A stretch of 58,349 bases of DNA from Acinetobacter sp. HR7 (GCF_000773685.1 NZ_JPQO01000188.1:1-58349); one strand, 5' to 3'; positions 34,256 to 44,651 are shown, numbered from the stretch's first letter. The notes: generated from the letters alone by a model not told the origin. Translations and numbers: made by a program.

Positions 34256-35620
34256 TTACACCAGTGCCTTAATGGTTTTTTTCTTCCAGACGAACTGATA
34301 ATACAGTCCTTGCAGGATGCATAGACAGACAAAAGCCAGGGCATAGCCATACCAGATGCCTTTTAAGCCCCACCATTGACTAAATATATAGGCAGCCGGG
34401 ATTTCAATTCCCAAGATAGTGACAATATTAATGACCATCGGAATATTCACTGTGCCACTGGCTCGCATAATCGAGGCAAAAATGGCACTGCCACCAAAGA
34501 ACAGAATGGACCACAGCACGATAAACAGCAGTTGCTGACCGAGCACCACCACATTTGGATCGGTGATAAACAGCGCCATCAGATATTTTGAGAACAGATA
34601 GGCCAGTATCACTAAGCTGCCGGTAAACAGGATATTCATGCTCATGGCGGTACGGGTGACTTTATTCAGCAGCTCATTTTTACCGGCACCAATGGCTTGT
34701 GCTGCAAATACCGAAGCTGCAATAGCAATGGAAAGGGCAGGGAACTGGATGTAGTTCAGTACCTGATTGACCGCACCATAGGCGGCTGTGGCTTCAGCCC
34801 CATAACGGTTAACCATGCCAACGATCACCAGACCGGCTGCGGAGGTGGTGATCATCTGTACCCCGGTTGGAATGCCCAAACGCAGAATGATCAGGCTTAA
34901 GCCGGGATGGTGACGAATATTTTTCAGTAAAGCCCAATCGGGTTTGAGCGGATGTTTTCTATAATTTAAATACAGAACTAAAAATAATAGAACCGCCAGA
35001 TTCCCGAGAATGGTGGCAATCGCCGGCGAGATAATCCCCATTTTCGGAAAACCCAAATAACCCGCGATCAGGATCGGCGTAACGATCAGGCCGATACCAA
35101 TGGTCAAGGCGGAGGCAAACAGTGGTGTAGTGCTATCCCCGACACCACGCAAAATTGAGGTAAAAATAATATAAATAAAAATCAGGGGGCTACCTGCTAG
35201 CATCCATTGTACATAAGGCACCGACAGGTGCATCACATTCGGATCGGTACCCAGCAGCAACAGAATCTGCTCGGCAAAAATCACCCCGAACAGTGCAATC
35301 AAACTACCGCCAATCAGGGTCATGAAAAGGGTGGAACCTACCACACAGCGAACCTTTTCCAAATTTTTGGCACCCCAGGCCTGTCCGACCAGCACCGTCG
35401 AACCAGCAGACAGTCCAATCACAAAGGCCATTAAACAGAACAGGATCGGGAAAAATACCGCCACAGCCGCAATGGCATTCACGCCCAGCATCTGCCCAAC
35501 AAAAATCGTATTAATGGTTCCCGACAGGCTTTGCAGGATATTGGTTACGATCAGTGGCAGCAGGAAAACAAAAAAGGATTTCCATAAATTCTGCTGCTGA
35601 ACCAATGCGTGCTTAGCCAT
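34256..35620 (-). CDS. MATE family efflux transporter
   Basis: This 454-residue inner-membrane protein has about 12 helices in two similar halves. PLIVTNILQSLSGTINTIFVGQMLG at the N-terminus and PTGVQMITTSAAGLVIVGMVNRYG at the start of the second half show the internal repeat typical of MATE exporters, which expel cationic drugs or metabolites using Na+ or H+. The NorM/DinF subgroup cannot be fixed by eye. It is the first minus-strand gene upstream of monooxygenase copy 2, with a gap of 164 bp. Confidence 0.92.
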   Translation of the reverse strand: MAKHALVQQQNLWKSFFVFLLPLIVTNILQSLSGTINTIFVGQMLGVNAIAAVAVFFPILFCLMAFVIGLSAGSTVLVGQAWGAKNLEKVRCVVGSTLFMTLIGGSLIALFGVIFAEQILLLLGTDPNVMHLSVPYVQWMLAGSPLIFIYIIFTSILRGVGDSTTPLFASALTIGIGLIVTPILIAGYLGFPKMGIISPAIATILGNLAVLLFLVLYLNYRKHPLKPDWALLKNIRHHPGLSLIILRLGIPTGVQMITTSAAGLVIVGMVNRYGAEATAAYGAVNQVLNYIQFPALSIAIAASVFAAQAIGAGKNELLNKVTRTAMSMNILFTGSLVILAYLFSKYLMALFITDPNVVVLGQQLLFIVLWSILFFGGSAIFASIMRASGTVNIPMVINIVTILGIEIPAAYIFSQWWGLKGIWYGYALAFVCLCILQGLYYQFVWKKKTIKALV

Positions 35621-35680
35621 GTGTTGTCCTGTAGTGGAAGATGAGGTCTATCAAAGAAACCTGATTATCGGAAATTTGTA

Positions 35681-35714
35681 CAAAAAAAGCCTTAGCTTTT
35701 AAGTAACTAAGGCT
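35681..35714 (-). terminator. terminator of the aminotransferase gene
   Basis: On the minus strand AGCCTTAG/CTAAGGCT with an 11-nt loop runs into TTTTTTT. It lies just downstream of the stop at 35745. Confidence 0.82.
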
Positions 35715-35744
35715 GATTCTATGTAAATATTTAAAATTTTAAAC

Positions 35745-36899
35745 CTAGACTTTTGACAGAATTTCGCCGGCTTGCAGCAAGGTTTGTTCCTGTTTGGCAA
35801 AGCAGAAACGCAGCAAACGCAGGTCTTTCGGTGGCTGTTGATAGAACACGGATATTGGAATTGTGACAATGCCATGTTCATGTGCCAGATACTGGCACAT
35901 CTCCACATCTTCCAGATCAGGACGGATGGCACTGTAGTCCAGATTCTGGAAATAGGTACCGTGCGACGGTGTCCATTTGAAACGTGAATGCTGAATAGAA
36001 GAGTTAAACAGATCCCGCTTGGCCTGATAAAAAGCAGAGAGTTGTGGAATATGTTCCGGATGCTGCTGTAAATATTCAGCTAAGGCGACCTGTACTGGGG
36101 TGACTCCGCAGAAGCTGGCAAACTGATACACCTGACGGAACATTTTCATCAGTGCCGGTGCAGCGACACAAAAACCAGTTTTCCAGCCAGTGACATGGAA
36201 GGTTTTACCAAAGGAGCCCACCACAAAACTACGCTCACGCAATTCCGGGAAAGATAGGGCAGAATAATGCTGGATGCCATCAAACACCAGATGCTCATAA
36301 ACTTCATCGGAAAGCACTACAATATTGCGATTCCGGATCAGTTCAATCAGCTGTTGCCAGTCCTGTCTCGACCAGACACTACCAGTGGGATTATGTGGTG
36401 TATTTACAATAATCATCCGGGTGCGGCCATTGATCGCCTCTTTCACCTGATCCCAGTCTACGGAGAAATCCGGATGTTGTAGCGCAATATGAACCGGCTT
36501 GGCACCGACCAGCTGGACAGTTGGCGCATAGCTGTCATAGCTTGGGTCAAAAATAATGACTTCTTCACCAGCACGAACCACCGCCTGAATGGCACAGAAA
36601 ATGGCAATGGTAGCACCTGGGGTGATGGTAATTTGTTGTGTTGGATCTAAAGACAGTTGATCGCGCTGTGCGTACAGATCTGCTACCAGTGCCCGTAACA
36701 CTGGCAGCCCATCTCCCGGCGCATATTGGTTAAAACCAGCGCTACTTGCCCGTCCTAAAGCGTCAATCAGATCAGGCGGCGCTGGAAAATCCGGAAAGCC
36801 CTGGGAAAGATTCAGTGCCCCGAGCTGTTGCGCTAGGGCAGACATGGTACTGAAAATGGTTACCCCGAGGTCGGGCAGTTTGGACTGGAGATCAAGCAT
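35745..36899 (-). CDS. PLP-dependent aminotransferase (YbdL-like, methionine aminotransferase)
   Basis: This 384-residue class I/II aminotransferase closely follows E. coli YbdL: SKLPDLGVTIFSTMSALAQQ, NLSQGFPDF (30-38), NTPHNPTGSVW (166-176), SDEVYEH (197-203) and the Schiff-base lysine K232 in SFGKTFHVTGWK. YbdL prefers methionine and aromatic amino acids, converting methionine with a keto acid to 4-methylthio-2-oxobutanoate. The frame extends 88 codons upstream, but homology starts at ATG 36899. It may add to the sulfur-metabolism flavour of the region, though it has its own terminator. Confidence 0.92.
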   Translation of the reverse strand: MLDLQSKLPDLGVTIFSTMSALAQQLGALNLSQGFPDFPAPPDLIDALGRASSAGFNQYAPGDGLPVLRALVADLYAQRDQLSLDPTQQITITPGATIAIFCAIQAVVRAGEEVIIFDPSYDSYAPTVQLVGAKPVHIALQHPDFSVDWDQVKEAINGRTRMIIVNTPHNPTGSVWSRQDWQQLIELIRNRNIVVLSDEVYEHLVFDGIQHYSALSFPELRERSFVVGSFGKTFHVTGWKTGFCVAAPALMKMFRQVYQFASFCGVTPVQVALAEYLQQHPEHIPQLSAFYQAKRDLFNSSIQHSRFKWTPSHGTYFQNLDYSAIRPDLEDVEMCQYLAHEHGIVTIPISVFYQQPPKDLRLLRFCFAKQEQTLLQAGEILSKV

Positions 36900-37086
36900 G
36901 TCACGCTGCTCTTTGGTGGATATGATAGGGAAGTTTAACAGTAACAGCGTGCAGTGATGATCACCAGTAACAGAAATTATGAGTAATTTTAGTGATAAAA
37001 CAGTGGGATAATTTGGAAAGTGATCTATTTTTTTTTGAATAAAAAAGCGAAGATTCACGTCAAAATTATTGATTAACAATACGGTA

Positions 37087-37113
37087 TAAAAAAGCCGACT
37101 TTTGCCGGCTTTT
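37087..37113 (-). terminator. terminator of the Dyp peroxidase gene
   Basis: Stem AAAGCCG/CGGCTTT extended by A/T pairs; on the minus strand it is followed by a T-tract. Confidence 0.8.
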
Positions 37114-37119
37114 TCATTT

Positions 37120-38040
37120 TTATCCTTCCAGAACTTCGTCCAGTAACTCGGCACTCGGTGCAAAGTAGTAAGCGCCGTCCATCGGTGTCACGAAGTGCAG
37201 CAGGCGGTCATGAATGCCATCACCAGATGTCCCAAACATGCGTTCTAACATCAGATCAATAATTTTCAGATCTTTGGTATAGGCAATAAAGAATAGACCC
37301 TGGTCACCACGACCATCACCATAAGGCAGGGAATGACGCAGGATTTCCATTTCTTCGCCTTCCTCATCTTCAACCACTGTACGGGCAATGTGAGCATTGG
37401 CAGGTTTGGCTTCATCATCCAGCTCAATCGATTCCAGCTTGGTACGTCCCATCACCTGTTCCTGAGCATCAACTTTGAGGCGTTTCCATTTTTCCAAGTT
37501 ATGCGCATAACGTTGTGCAAATACAAAGGAGCCATCCTGGAAAATACCGGCCTCTTCGCCGAGTAAAGCCACTTCAGCACGGTCATTCGGGAATTGCGGA
37601 TTTTCAGTACCATCAATAAAGCCTGTGATGTCACGGCCATCAAAGTAACGGAAGCAGACACGTTCATCCAGTACTTCCACCTGGTCACGAATACCTTCGA
37701 AGAATGCTTGGCTCAGGGCAAAACAGATATCTGCACGCGCACTGGCGATATGGATCAGCACATCTGCCGGTACCACTGGCATTGCAAATGAACCTTGAAT
37801 CGGTTCCAACTGCTTAAAGCCAGCAGGAGTTTGGTCATACAATTTTGACCAAAGTTCAGGGCCAAAAGCGACAGCTGTCTTGATTTGCGCATCCGGGTGT
37901 TGGGTAATCAGGCGATCGCGTGTGGTGAAAAGCTGTTGTAATTGTTCTTTAAAGTCTTCAATGCTGAGGTCTTTTAAACGTAAAACAATAAAGCGAGCAT
38001 GATCTGAGGGTAATGGCAAAATTACAGATTGGGCTGTCAT
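37120..38040 (-). CDS. Dyp-type haem peroxidase
   Basis: This 306-residue protein is a dye-decolourising peroxidase of the YfeX-like class. The signature GFIDGTENP supplies the distal catalytic Asp, and FRYFDGRD precedes it; the later segments FVFAQRYAHNLEKW and ARTVVEDEEGEEMEILRHSLPYG fit the proximal haem region. No signal peptide is present, so it is probably cytosolic. Such enzymes use hydrogen peroxide to oxidise bulky substrates or act on porphyrins. It is divergent from the LysE gene at 38200. Confidence 0.93.
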   Translation of the reverse strand: MTAQSVILPLPSDHARFIVLRLKDLSIEDFKEQLQQLFTTRDRLITQHPDAQIKTAVAFGPELWSKLYDQTPAGFKQLEPIQGSFAMPVVPADVLIHIASARADICFALSQAFFEGIRDQVEVLDERVCFRYFDGRDITGFIDGTENPQFPNDRAEVALLGEEAGIFQDGSFVFAQRYAHNLEKWKRLKVDAQEQVMGRTKLESIELDDEAKPANAHIARTVVEDEEGEEMEILRHSLPYGDGRGDQGLFFIAYTKDLKIIDLMLERMFGTSGDGIHDRLLHFVTPMDGAYYFAPSAELLDEVLEG

Positions 38041-38199
38041 TCATGACTCCTGTAATAAAAAATTATGGTTTTCAATCAAACTATTGTGCCTGAAGCAGTA
38101 CCGGGTGAATAGTATGCAAATGGATTTTCAGCAAGAAATTAAGCGGAATATAGGGGAAAAGTCATATAATACTGCGCAAGTTTTTCATTGAGCAGGTTT

Positions 38200-38823
38200 A
38201 TGTCCTATCAGGTCTGGTTTGCCTACATGCTGGCATGTTGGGTCATCAGTATTTCTCCCGGTGCTGGTGCCATTGCTTCGATGTCGAGTGGACTCAACTA
38301 CGGCTTTAAGCATGGTTACTGGAATGCCTTAGGGTTGCAGCTGGCTTTGCTGTTACAGATCGCCATTGTGGCCGCGGGGGCCGGGGTGTTGTTTGCAACC
38401 TCGCCATTAGCTTTTCTGGTGGTGAAATGGTTTGGCGTGGGTTACCTGCTTTATCTGGCATATTTGCAGTGGACTGCACCAACGCAGTCGATTGAGATCC
38501 GGTATGAACTGACCCGAAAATCTGTTGGAAAACTCATCCTGCATGGTTTCCTGGTTAATATGAGTAATCCGAAGGCGATTGTGTTCCTGCTGGCAGTGTT
38601 ACCACAGTTTCTGGATCTATCGAAACCTCAGTGGATACAGTATGTGATTATGGCAGTAACCATGGTCACCATTGATCTGATTGTGATGGCCGGTTATACC
38701 GGATTGGCAGCAAAAGTCTTAAGATTATTGACTTCAGCAAAGCAACAAAAAATATTAAACAGAAGCTTTGCGGTGCTCTTTGCCTGTGCTGCGACCTTAC
38801 TCAGTCTGGTGCATCAGGCTTAA
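38200..38823 (+). CDS. LysE family translocator
   Basis: This 207-residue inner-membrane protein has about six helices and the family motif ISPGAGAIASMSSGLNYG near the N-terminus, with VNMSNPKAIVFLLAVLPQF in the centre (the 'NPK' motif). Members export amino acids such as lysine, threonine or homoserine lactone-type compounds. ATG 38200 follows GAGCAGG; the TTG at 38188 is in frame but less likely. It is followed by ppnP after 90 bp. Confidence 0.9.
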   Translation: MSYQVWFAYMLACWVISISPGAGAIASMSSGLNYGFKHGYWNALGLQLALLLQIAIVAAGAGVLFATSPLAFLVVKWFGVGYLLYLAYLQWTAPTQSIEIRYELTRKSVGKLILHGFLVNMSNPKAIVFLLAVLPQFLDLSKPQWIQYVIMAVTMVTIDLIVMAGYTGLAAKVLRLLTSAKQQKILNRSFAVLFACAATLLSLVHQA

Positions 38824-38913
38824 GCCAAAACAGCGGGTCACGTCAAAAACAAAAATAATGTGATCACGTTAATGTTGAATACAAATATAACAACAATAAC
38901 AAGAGGTATTCCC

Positions 38914-39234
38914 ATGTCAGGTCAATTTGACTTTGTCTCCATTTTGAAGAAGCCGAGGATTCACTCCAATGGCTGCTGTATCAGTCATTGCATCCAGATG
39001 CCGGATGGCAGTCAGAAAACCCTCGGTGTGTTCTTGCCGACAGAGCAGCCGATCGTATTTGAAACAACGCTAGCAGAACGTCTGGAAATAATTTCTGGTG
39101 AATGTCTGGTACAGATTGGAGATGATGCCTATTACCAGCGCTATGTGCCGGGGCAGTCATTTTATGTACCCAAACACAGCCAGTTTAGGCTGCTGTGTAA
39201 TGAAATCGTGGATTATGTCTGCCACTTCGAATAA
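38914..39234 (+). CDS. ppnP: pyrimidine/purine nucleoside phosphorylase PpnP
   Basis: This 106-residue protein is a small single-domain cupin of the YaiE/PpnP (DUF1255) family: SNGCCISHCIQMPDGSQKTLGVFLP, ERLEIISGECLVQIG and PGQSFYVPKHSQFRL. PpnP cleaves a range of nucleosides with phosphate to base plus ribose-1-phosphate. ATG 38914 has AAGAGG upstream; the longer frame from 38860 lacks homology. Length is close to E. coli PpnP (94). Confidence 0.88.
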   Translation: MSGQFDFVSILKKPRIHSNGCCISHCIQMPDGSQKTLGVFLPTEQPIVFETTLAERLEIISGECLVQIGDDAYYQRYVPGQSFYVPKHSQFRLLCNEIVDYVCHFE

Positions 39235-39244
39235 GGCAGAGCAT

Positions 39245-39727
39245 TTATTCAGATTGAGGTTTTAGCTGCTGCAAAAATTCCTGCTCGGTCATCACCATAA
39301 TGCCGTGTTGTTGGAATAGCACGGCAGTGACGCCTTGTCCCTGAATTTTCCTGCCTGAAAATGAGCCATCATAAATCAGGTCGCTGCCACAGGAAGGGCT
39401 GTTAGCTTTCAGAATGGCATGGGTGACTTGAAAATTTTGGGCTAATTCTAAAGCAGCATAGGCACCTTTGATAAAGGTATCTGAAACATCTGTACCCTTG
39501 ATATCTACAACATGAGCTTGGTACAGCAGCACATCTCGACCATCGCCAGATTGAATCTCGGCAGGCGGGCGAGGGATGGGCAGCCCGCCACTGACTTCAG
39601 GACACAGGCTGACATATTGATCAGGAACCAGATGTTCTAGCAGCTCTTTAAGCAGGCAGTCCTGTCCATCATAACGGACTTTCTGACCGAGCAGACAGGC
39701 ACTGATCAGGTAGCGTCTCTGCTGCAT
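39245..39727 (-). CDS. DUF523 family protein in the zinc operon
   Basis: This 160-residue protein matches DUF523: LISACLLGQKVRYDG (C11 region), LCPEVSGGLPIPRPPAEI, a middle helix GAYAALELA, and LKANSPSCGSDLIYDGSFSG. The conserved cysteines (ACLLG, CPE, SPSCG) suggest a metal or Fe-S site; the biochemical role is unknown. It starts 2 bp after the znuB stop and is therefore probably translated from the zur-znuCB message. A link to zinc is an inference from that position. Confidence 0.85.
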   Translation of the reverse strand: MQQRRYLISACLLGQKVRYDGQDCLLKELLEHLVPDQYVSLCPEVSGGLPIPRPPAEIQSGDGRDVLLYQAHVVDIKGTDVSDTFIKGAYAALELAQNFQVTHAILKANSPSCGSDLIYDGSFSGRKIQGQGVTAVLFQQHGIMVMTEQEFLQQLKPQSE

Positions 39728-39729
39728 GC

Positions 39730-40530
39730 TTAGCTCAGCTTTTTAAATTTCTGGATACAGAAGATTGCAGCAAACAGGAGCGACATGGTTAGTACGATGG
39801 TGAGACCTGTTGATGTATTAAGTCCTGCACTCGACCATAGCCCAACGGTGACGCCAATCTGTGCTACCATAAATGCCCAGACTACCATTTGCTTTGGTGA
39901 ATTGGCCAGCAAACGTGCGGTCAATGCCGGAATGACCAGCAGCGCACCCATTAGCAGTGAGCCAACTGCACGCAGTGCCAGTACGGTAAACAGTGCCAGA
40001 AGTAACATAAAGATCAGGCGTTGCCATTTGGCATTCACACCTTCGCTGATTGCCATGTCCTGATCAATTGCAATCTGGATTTGTGCTTGCCAGCTTTTGT
40101 AGAGCACAGTTAAAGCGACAATAATCACGATGGCAAAGGTCGGTAGATCCGACCAGGAAATGGTGAGCAGATCCCCAAATAGGTAACTCAGCAGTTCCGG
40201 TCTTAATCCCGGTAAATGTTGAATGAATAATAAGCCGGAGCAGAGCAGCGTTGCTGAGCAGAGTGCCAGTAATGCATCATTTGGCAGGCGCGGGTCATAC
40301 AGCACCCATAATACTGCCACCAACAACACCGCAATAAAACTCACCCCCAGCCAGAGTGGCAAGCTCATCGCGCCAGCAATCGCCACACCTAATAAGGTGC
40401 CGTGTGCCATGGTATCTGCAAAAAACGACATGCGACGCCATAACATCAGGCAGCCGAGCGGAGCGGTCAGGAACACTAATAATGTCCCCATGATCCATGC
40501 TGGTAAAAGGAGAGATAACCAATCCATCAT
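39730..40530 (-). CDS. znuB: zinc ABC transporter permease ZnuB
   Basis: This 266-residue inner-membrane protein of the ABC-3 family has about eight helices: LTAPLGCLMLWRRMSFFADTMAHGTLLGVAI carries the family N-terminal signature, and LRAVGSLLMGALLVIPALTARLLA the ATPase-docking loop. It forms the channel for Zn2+ uptake with ZnuA and ZnuC. Two adjacent ATG codons (40530 and 40527) are possible starts. It begins 3 bp after the znuC stop. Confidence 0.95.
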   Translation of the reverse strand: MMDWLSLLLPAWIMGTLLVFLTAPLGCLMLWRRMSFFADTMAHGTLLGVAIAGAMSLPLWLGVSFIAVLLVAVLWVLYDPRLPNDALLALCSATLLCSGLLFIQHLPGLRPELLSYLFGDLLTISWSDLPTFAIVIIVALTVLYKSWQAQIQIAIDQDMAISEGVNAKWQRLIFMLLLALFTVLALRAVGSLLMGALLVIPALTARLLANSPKQMVVWAFMVAQIGVTVGLWSSAGLNTSTGLTIVLTMSLLFAAIFCIQKFKKLS

Positions 40531-40533
40531 GGC

Positions 40534-41316
40534 TTAGGCTTCCGGTTCGGGATGAATATGTGGACGGGGATCGTGCTGGCAGGGCGTTGCTGAGTCGCCA
40601 TGGGCACAGTGGTCATGATGATGCTGATAGAACACCCGGTTAGTCCCAAAAATCGCCTGATATTCCGGATGCTGCTGCACACTTTCCGGCAGGCCGCTAC
40701 AGCAGATATGCTTGTTCAGGCAAACTACACGGTTGGTACCTTGCATGACCCATTGCAGGTCATGCGAAACCATCAAAATGGCACAGCCATATTTTTCCGG
40801 CAGGCTGCGCACATATTCATACAGTTCAGCTTCAGACTGGATATCCAGCCCTTGCATCGGTTCATCCAATACCAGAATATCAGGCTGACGTAACAGGGCA
40901 CGGGCCAGCAAGACACGTTGCCGCTCACCACCCGAGAGTTGCTGGACTTTGGAATTTTTCAGTTTAGCTATGCCGGTATCCCGGAAAATCTCTGCCTTGA
41001 TATCCGCTGGACATTTTTCCAGGGCCAGTAGATCTTTCACGCGCAGCGGCAAACTATGTGAAGGATTGAATTTTTGTGGCACGTAGGAGAACTTCAATTT
41101 ACGTGAAGTTTTGATTTCTCCGGATTTTGGCTTGATGATACCGAGCATAACTTTAATTAAAGTCGATTTGCCGGCACCGTTGGGACCAATCAGCGTGACA
41201 ATCTCTTTCTCCTGCAGGGAGAAATCAATGGCCTTTAATATATCGCGTTCATCTATATTGACCCAGATTTTGGAAAGCTGGATCAAAGGTGATGTGCTTA
41301 AGCTTTGTTGCGACAC
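40534..41316 (-). CDS. znuC: zinc ABC transporter ATPase ZnuC
   Basis: This 260-residue ATPase has Walker A GPNGAGKST, signature LSGGERQR, Walker B ILVLDEPMQG and H-loop MVSHDLQW. The C-terminus is His-rich (YQHHHDHCAHGD, then PHIHPEPEA), a usual ZnuC trait that may bind zinc. It overlaps the end of zur by about 19 bp, so translation is coupled and the cluster is one operon. Confidence 0.95.
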   Translation of the reverse strand: MSQQSLSTSPLIQLSKIWVNIDERDILKAIDFSLQEKEIVTLIGPNGAGKSTLIKVMLGIIKPKSGEIKTSRKLKFSYVPQKFNPSHSLPLRVKDLLALEKCPADIKAEIFRDTGIAKLKNSKVQQLSGGERQRVLLARALLRQPDILVLDEPMQGLDIQSEAELYEYVRSLPEKYGCAILMVSHDLQWVMQGTNRVVCLNKHICCSGLPESVQQHPEYQAIFGTNRVFYQHHHDHCAHGDSATPCQHDPRPHIHPEPEA

Positions 41317-41795
41317 TGCTGACAGATTCCTGAAATCTCAATAATGCTGTGATGAGCATCGAAATGATCTGAGCTAGCCAAAGCAGCAAGCTGATCGAGT
41401 AGACCTTGTGCTGAAGCTTCTTTTACCGCTTTACATTCGGTACAGATTAAAAAGGCAGCCTGATGGCCTTCACGCGGATGGCAACATGGAATATAGGCAT
41501 TAATAGAGGTCAGGCGATGAATAAAGCCCTTCTCTAACAAAAAGTCGAGGGTGCGATACACCGTTGGTGGAGCAGCCGGACGATCGCTGTTACTTTTGAT
41601 TTTGGCCAGCAGATCATAGGCACCCATCGGACCTGTAGCATTCAAAATCAGTTCCAGCACTTCACGACGCAGTGGCGTCAGGCGCGCACCCGTCGTTGCA
41701 CAAAGGCTTTCGGCCTCTGCCAGGCGTTGCGCGACGTTCGGATGGTCGTGTACGCCATGCAATGCGTTGTGGTGTTCATGCGAACATGCACCCAT
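41298..41795 (-). CDS. zur: zinc uptake regulator Zur (Fur family)
   Basis: This 165-residue Fur-family repressor has a His-rich N-terminus (SHEHHNALHGVHDHPN), a winged helix (PLRREVLELILNATGPMGAYDLLAKI) and a dimerisation domain with zinc ligands in CCHPREGH, LICTEC and the C-terminal GICQQC. With zinc bound it represses uptake genes. GAGGTGA precedes ATG 41795. It is the first gene of zur-znuC-znuB-DUF523 and faces znuA across a Zur box, giving autoregulation. Confidence 0.95.
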   Translation of the reverse strand: MGACSHEHHNALHGVHDHPNVAQRLAEAESLCATTGARLTPLRREVLELILNATGPMGAYDLLAKIKSNSDRPAAPPTVYRTLDFLLEKGFIHRLTSINAYIPCCHPREGHQAAFLICTECKAVKEASAQGLLDQLAALASSDHFDAHHSIIEISGICQQCRNKA

Positions 41796-41890
41796 AGTTC
41801 ACCTCAAGTGCGAAACTGAAATTAAAAGGATTTTAAATCTTACCATGAAGCGATCGGAGTTTCGATCAGGCATAGGCATTTTTGCGAATC

Positions 41891-41905
41891 TGTTATATTA
41901 TAACA
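41891..41905. promoter_or_regulatory. Zur box between zur and znuA
   Basis: TGTTATA-T-TATAACA is a perfect 15-bp palindrome, nearly the same as the E. coli-type Zur core TGTTATAATATAACA. It lies 31 bp upstream of znuA and 96 bp upstream of zur, so one site can repress both directions. Confidence 0.88.
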
Positions 41906-41935
41906 CTTGGTTTTTTTATCGTGATCTTTTCTCCC

Positions 41936-42772
41936 ATGTCCCGTTTTCTTGCGTTTTGTACCTTAGCTTTATTCAGTAGCTTAAGCTGGTCACAAGGCCT
42001 GGTGGTCTCTACGCATCCGATTTACCTGATTGCCAAGAAAGTTACTCAGGGTGTGGAAGAGCCGACCTTATTATTGGAACATCAGACCGGACACGATGTC
42101 AGCCTGACCCCGGCACACCGTAAAATGATCCAGGATGCCAATCTGGTGATCTGGTTGGGACAGGCACATGAAGCTCCGCTGGCAAAAGTGTTGGAAGGCA
42201 ATAATAAAAGTATCTCGATTTTAGATTCTGGCATCATCAATCCGCTACCAATGCGTAACCCTCGTGGTGAAACTTTAAAAAATACTGTAGATACCCATGT
42301 TTGGCTGGATCCAAACAATGCGGTGCGTATCGGCTTCTTTATTGCGGCATTGCGTTCACAACAACAACCCCAATACCGTGAAAGTTACTGGAAAAATGCA
42401 CGTGCTTTTGCGCAGAACATGCTAACTACTGCACAACGTTACAGTTCAACTTCTAAACCACGCCCTTACTGGTCTTATCATGATGCTTACCAGTATCTGG
42501 AACGTCCACTGAATTTGAAATTCATGGGTGCACTGACCGATGACCCGCATGTGTCACCGACCGTCGCACAAATCAAGTATCTGCAAGATACCCGCGTGCA
42601 AAGCAAAATGTGCCTGCTGGCAGAAAGCCATGCCAGTGCCGGTCAATATAAAAAACTGAACCCGATCGTCTTCCAGCCAGTGGACGAAAGTATGAGTGGG
42701 GCAGGGGACTTTGTACACGGTTGGCAACAATTAGCTGAACAAACCAGCAAATGTGTGCTAAATTCTCGATAA
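41936..42772 (+). CDS. znuA: periplasmic zinc-binding protein ZnuA
   Basis: This 278-residue protein has a signal peptide (about 1-19, ending SWSQ) and the cluster A-I solute-binding pattern: VVSTHPIYLIAKKV supplies the first His ligand, HQTGHDVSLTPAHRKMI the second region, THVWLDPNNAV and YHDAYQYLE the others. The His-rich loop of many ZnuA proteins is short here. ATG 41936 starts the signal peptide; a TTG at 41882 is in frame upstream but would add an unusual leader and overlap the Zur box. Confidence 0.93.
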   Translation: MSRFLAFCTLALFSSLSWSQGLVVSTHPIYLIAKKVTQGVEEPTLLLEHQTGHDVSLTPAHRKMIQDANLVIWLGQAHEAPLAKVLEGNNKSISILDSGIINPLPMRNPRGETLKNTVDTHVWLDPNNAVRIGFFIAALRSQQQPQYRESYWKNARAFAQNMLTTAQRYSSTSKPRPYWSYHDAYQYLERPLNLKFMGALTDDPHVSPTVAQIKYLQDTRVQSKMCLLAESHASAGQYKKLNPIVFQPVDESMSGAGDFVHGWQQLAEQTSKCVLNSR

Positions 42773-42852
42773 TGATCAAAAAATAATCATGTTTTGATTA
42801 GTTTAAAAACGATTAAGTCCCTGAAATTTTCAAGTCTTGGCTCGGGAAAAGA

Positions 42853-42881
42853 TTGCATGTTCAGGGGTGTAACTCTATAAT
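42853..42881 (+). promoter_or_regulatory. promoter of the atp operon
   Basis: TTGCAT (42853-42858) and TATAAT (42876-42881) are 17 bp apart, about 65 bp upstream of atpI. Confidence 0.82.
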
Positions 42882-42945
42882 GCCTGCGATTAAAAATAAT
42901 CATCAGCTAAACTTGTCAAGCATGATTGCTGTGAGTGAATAAATA

Positions 42946-43344
42946 ATGAGCCGAACTAGTCGCTTGATTGACCGACGATTAGCGAAAGCTTTAGTCATCT
43001 TACAAGCAATAATGATACCCGTTTCAGCGTTATTAGGTTGGGTTGTCAAAGACACGATCGCAGCTTTGAGTGCAGCCTTGGGTGCATTCGTATGCTGGTT
43101 AGCGAGCTGCTACTTTAGCTGGCAGTCGTTTCGTGCTGCGGGCGCGCGAGCTTCCAAACAAGTTCTATCGAACATGTATAGGGGCATGCTCGGTAAGTTT
43201 GCAATAGTGATTGTTGGATTCATTTTGATTTTAAGCAATGTCAAACCGTTATCCCCGGTGGCATTGTTTTGTGGTTTTATACTCGTTCAAGCCATGTCGT
43301 GGGTCGCTCCGTTTTGGGTGTCACGTCTACAAAAACGAGTTTAA
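42946..43344 (+). CDS. atpI: ATP synthase protein I
   Basis: This 132-residue membrane protein has four helices and opens the atp operon, the usual place of atpI. The pair of helices AALSAALGAFVCWLASCYFSW and IVIVGFILILSNV fits the family. AtpI assists assembly of the c-ring and is not part of the final enzyme. The gap to atpB is about 100 bp. Confidence 0.9.
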   Translation: MSRTSRLIDRRLAKALVILQAIMIPVSALLGWVVKDTIAALSAALGAFVCWLASCYFSWQSFRAAGARASKQVLSNMYRGMLGKFAIVIVGFILILSNVKPLSPVALFCGFILVQAMSWVAPFWVSRLQKRV

Positions 43345-43444
43345 GCGCAGCAAAAATTGAAAAGTTTTTTCAGAAATAAGCGAGATATCAAGCAGCACGC
43401 GATATTCGCAAGTTTCATTAGTTTTTGACATTGACCAGGTGTGA

Positions 43445-44323
<879 letters not shown>

Positions 44324-44330
44324 TGGTATT

Positions 44331-44366
44331 GCCTAACTGTCACGGGATGGTTGGGCACAATTTTTT
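44331..44366 (+). terminator. hairpin with T-tract between atpB and atpE
   Basis: GCCTAAC/GTTGGGC (one G-U pair, 44331-44337 and 44350-44356) is followed by ACAATTTTTT. It could partly terminate, or act as an mRNA end or processing site that sets the high atpE output the c-ring needs. Confidence 0.5.
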
Positions 44367-44396
44367 AACTTAATTTGGTATAAACCTAACCTCTGA

Positions 44397-44651
<255 letters not shown>

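Noticed and set aside
36900..37163. Extended N-terminus of the aminotransferase
   Set aside because: The extra 88 codons are not similar to any aminotransferase start and overlap the Dyp peroxidase terminator; ATG 36899 fits the family.
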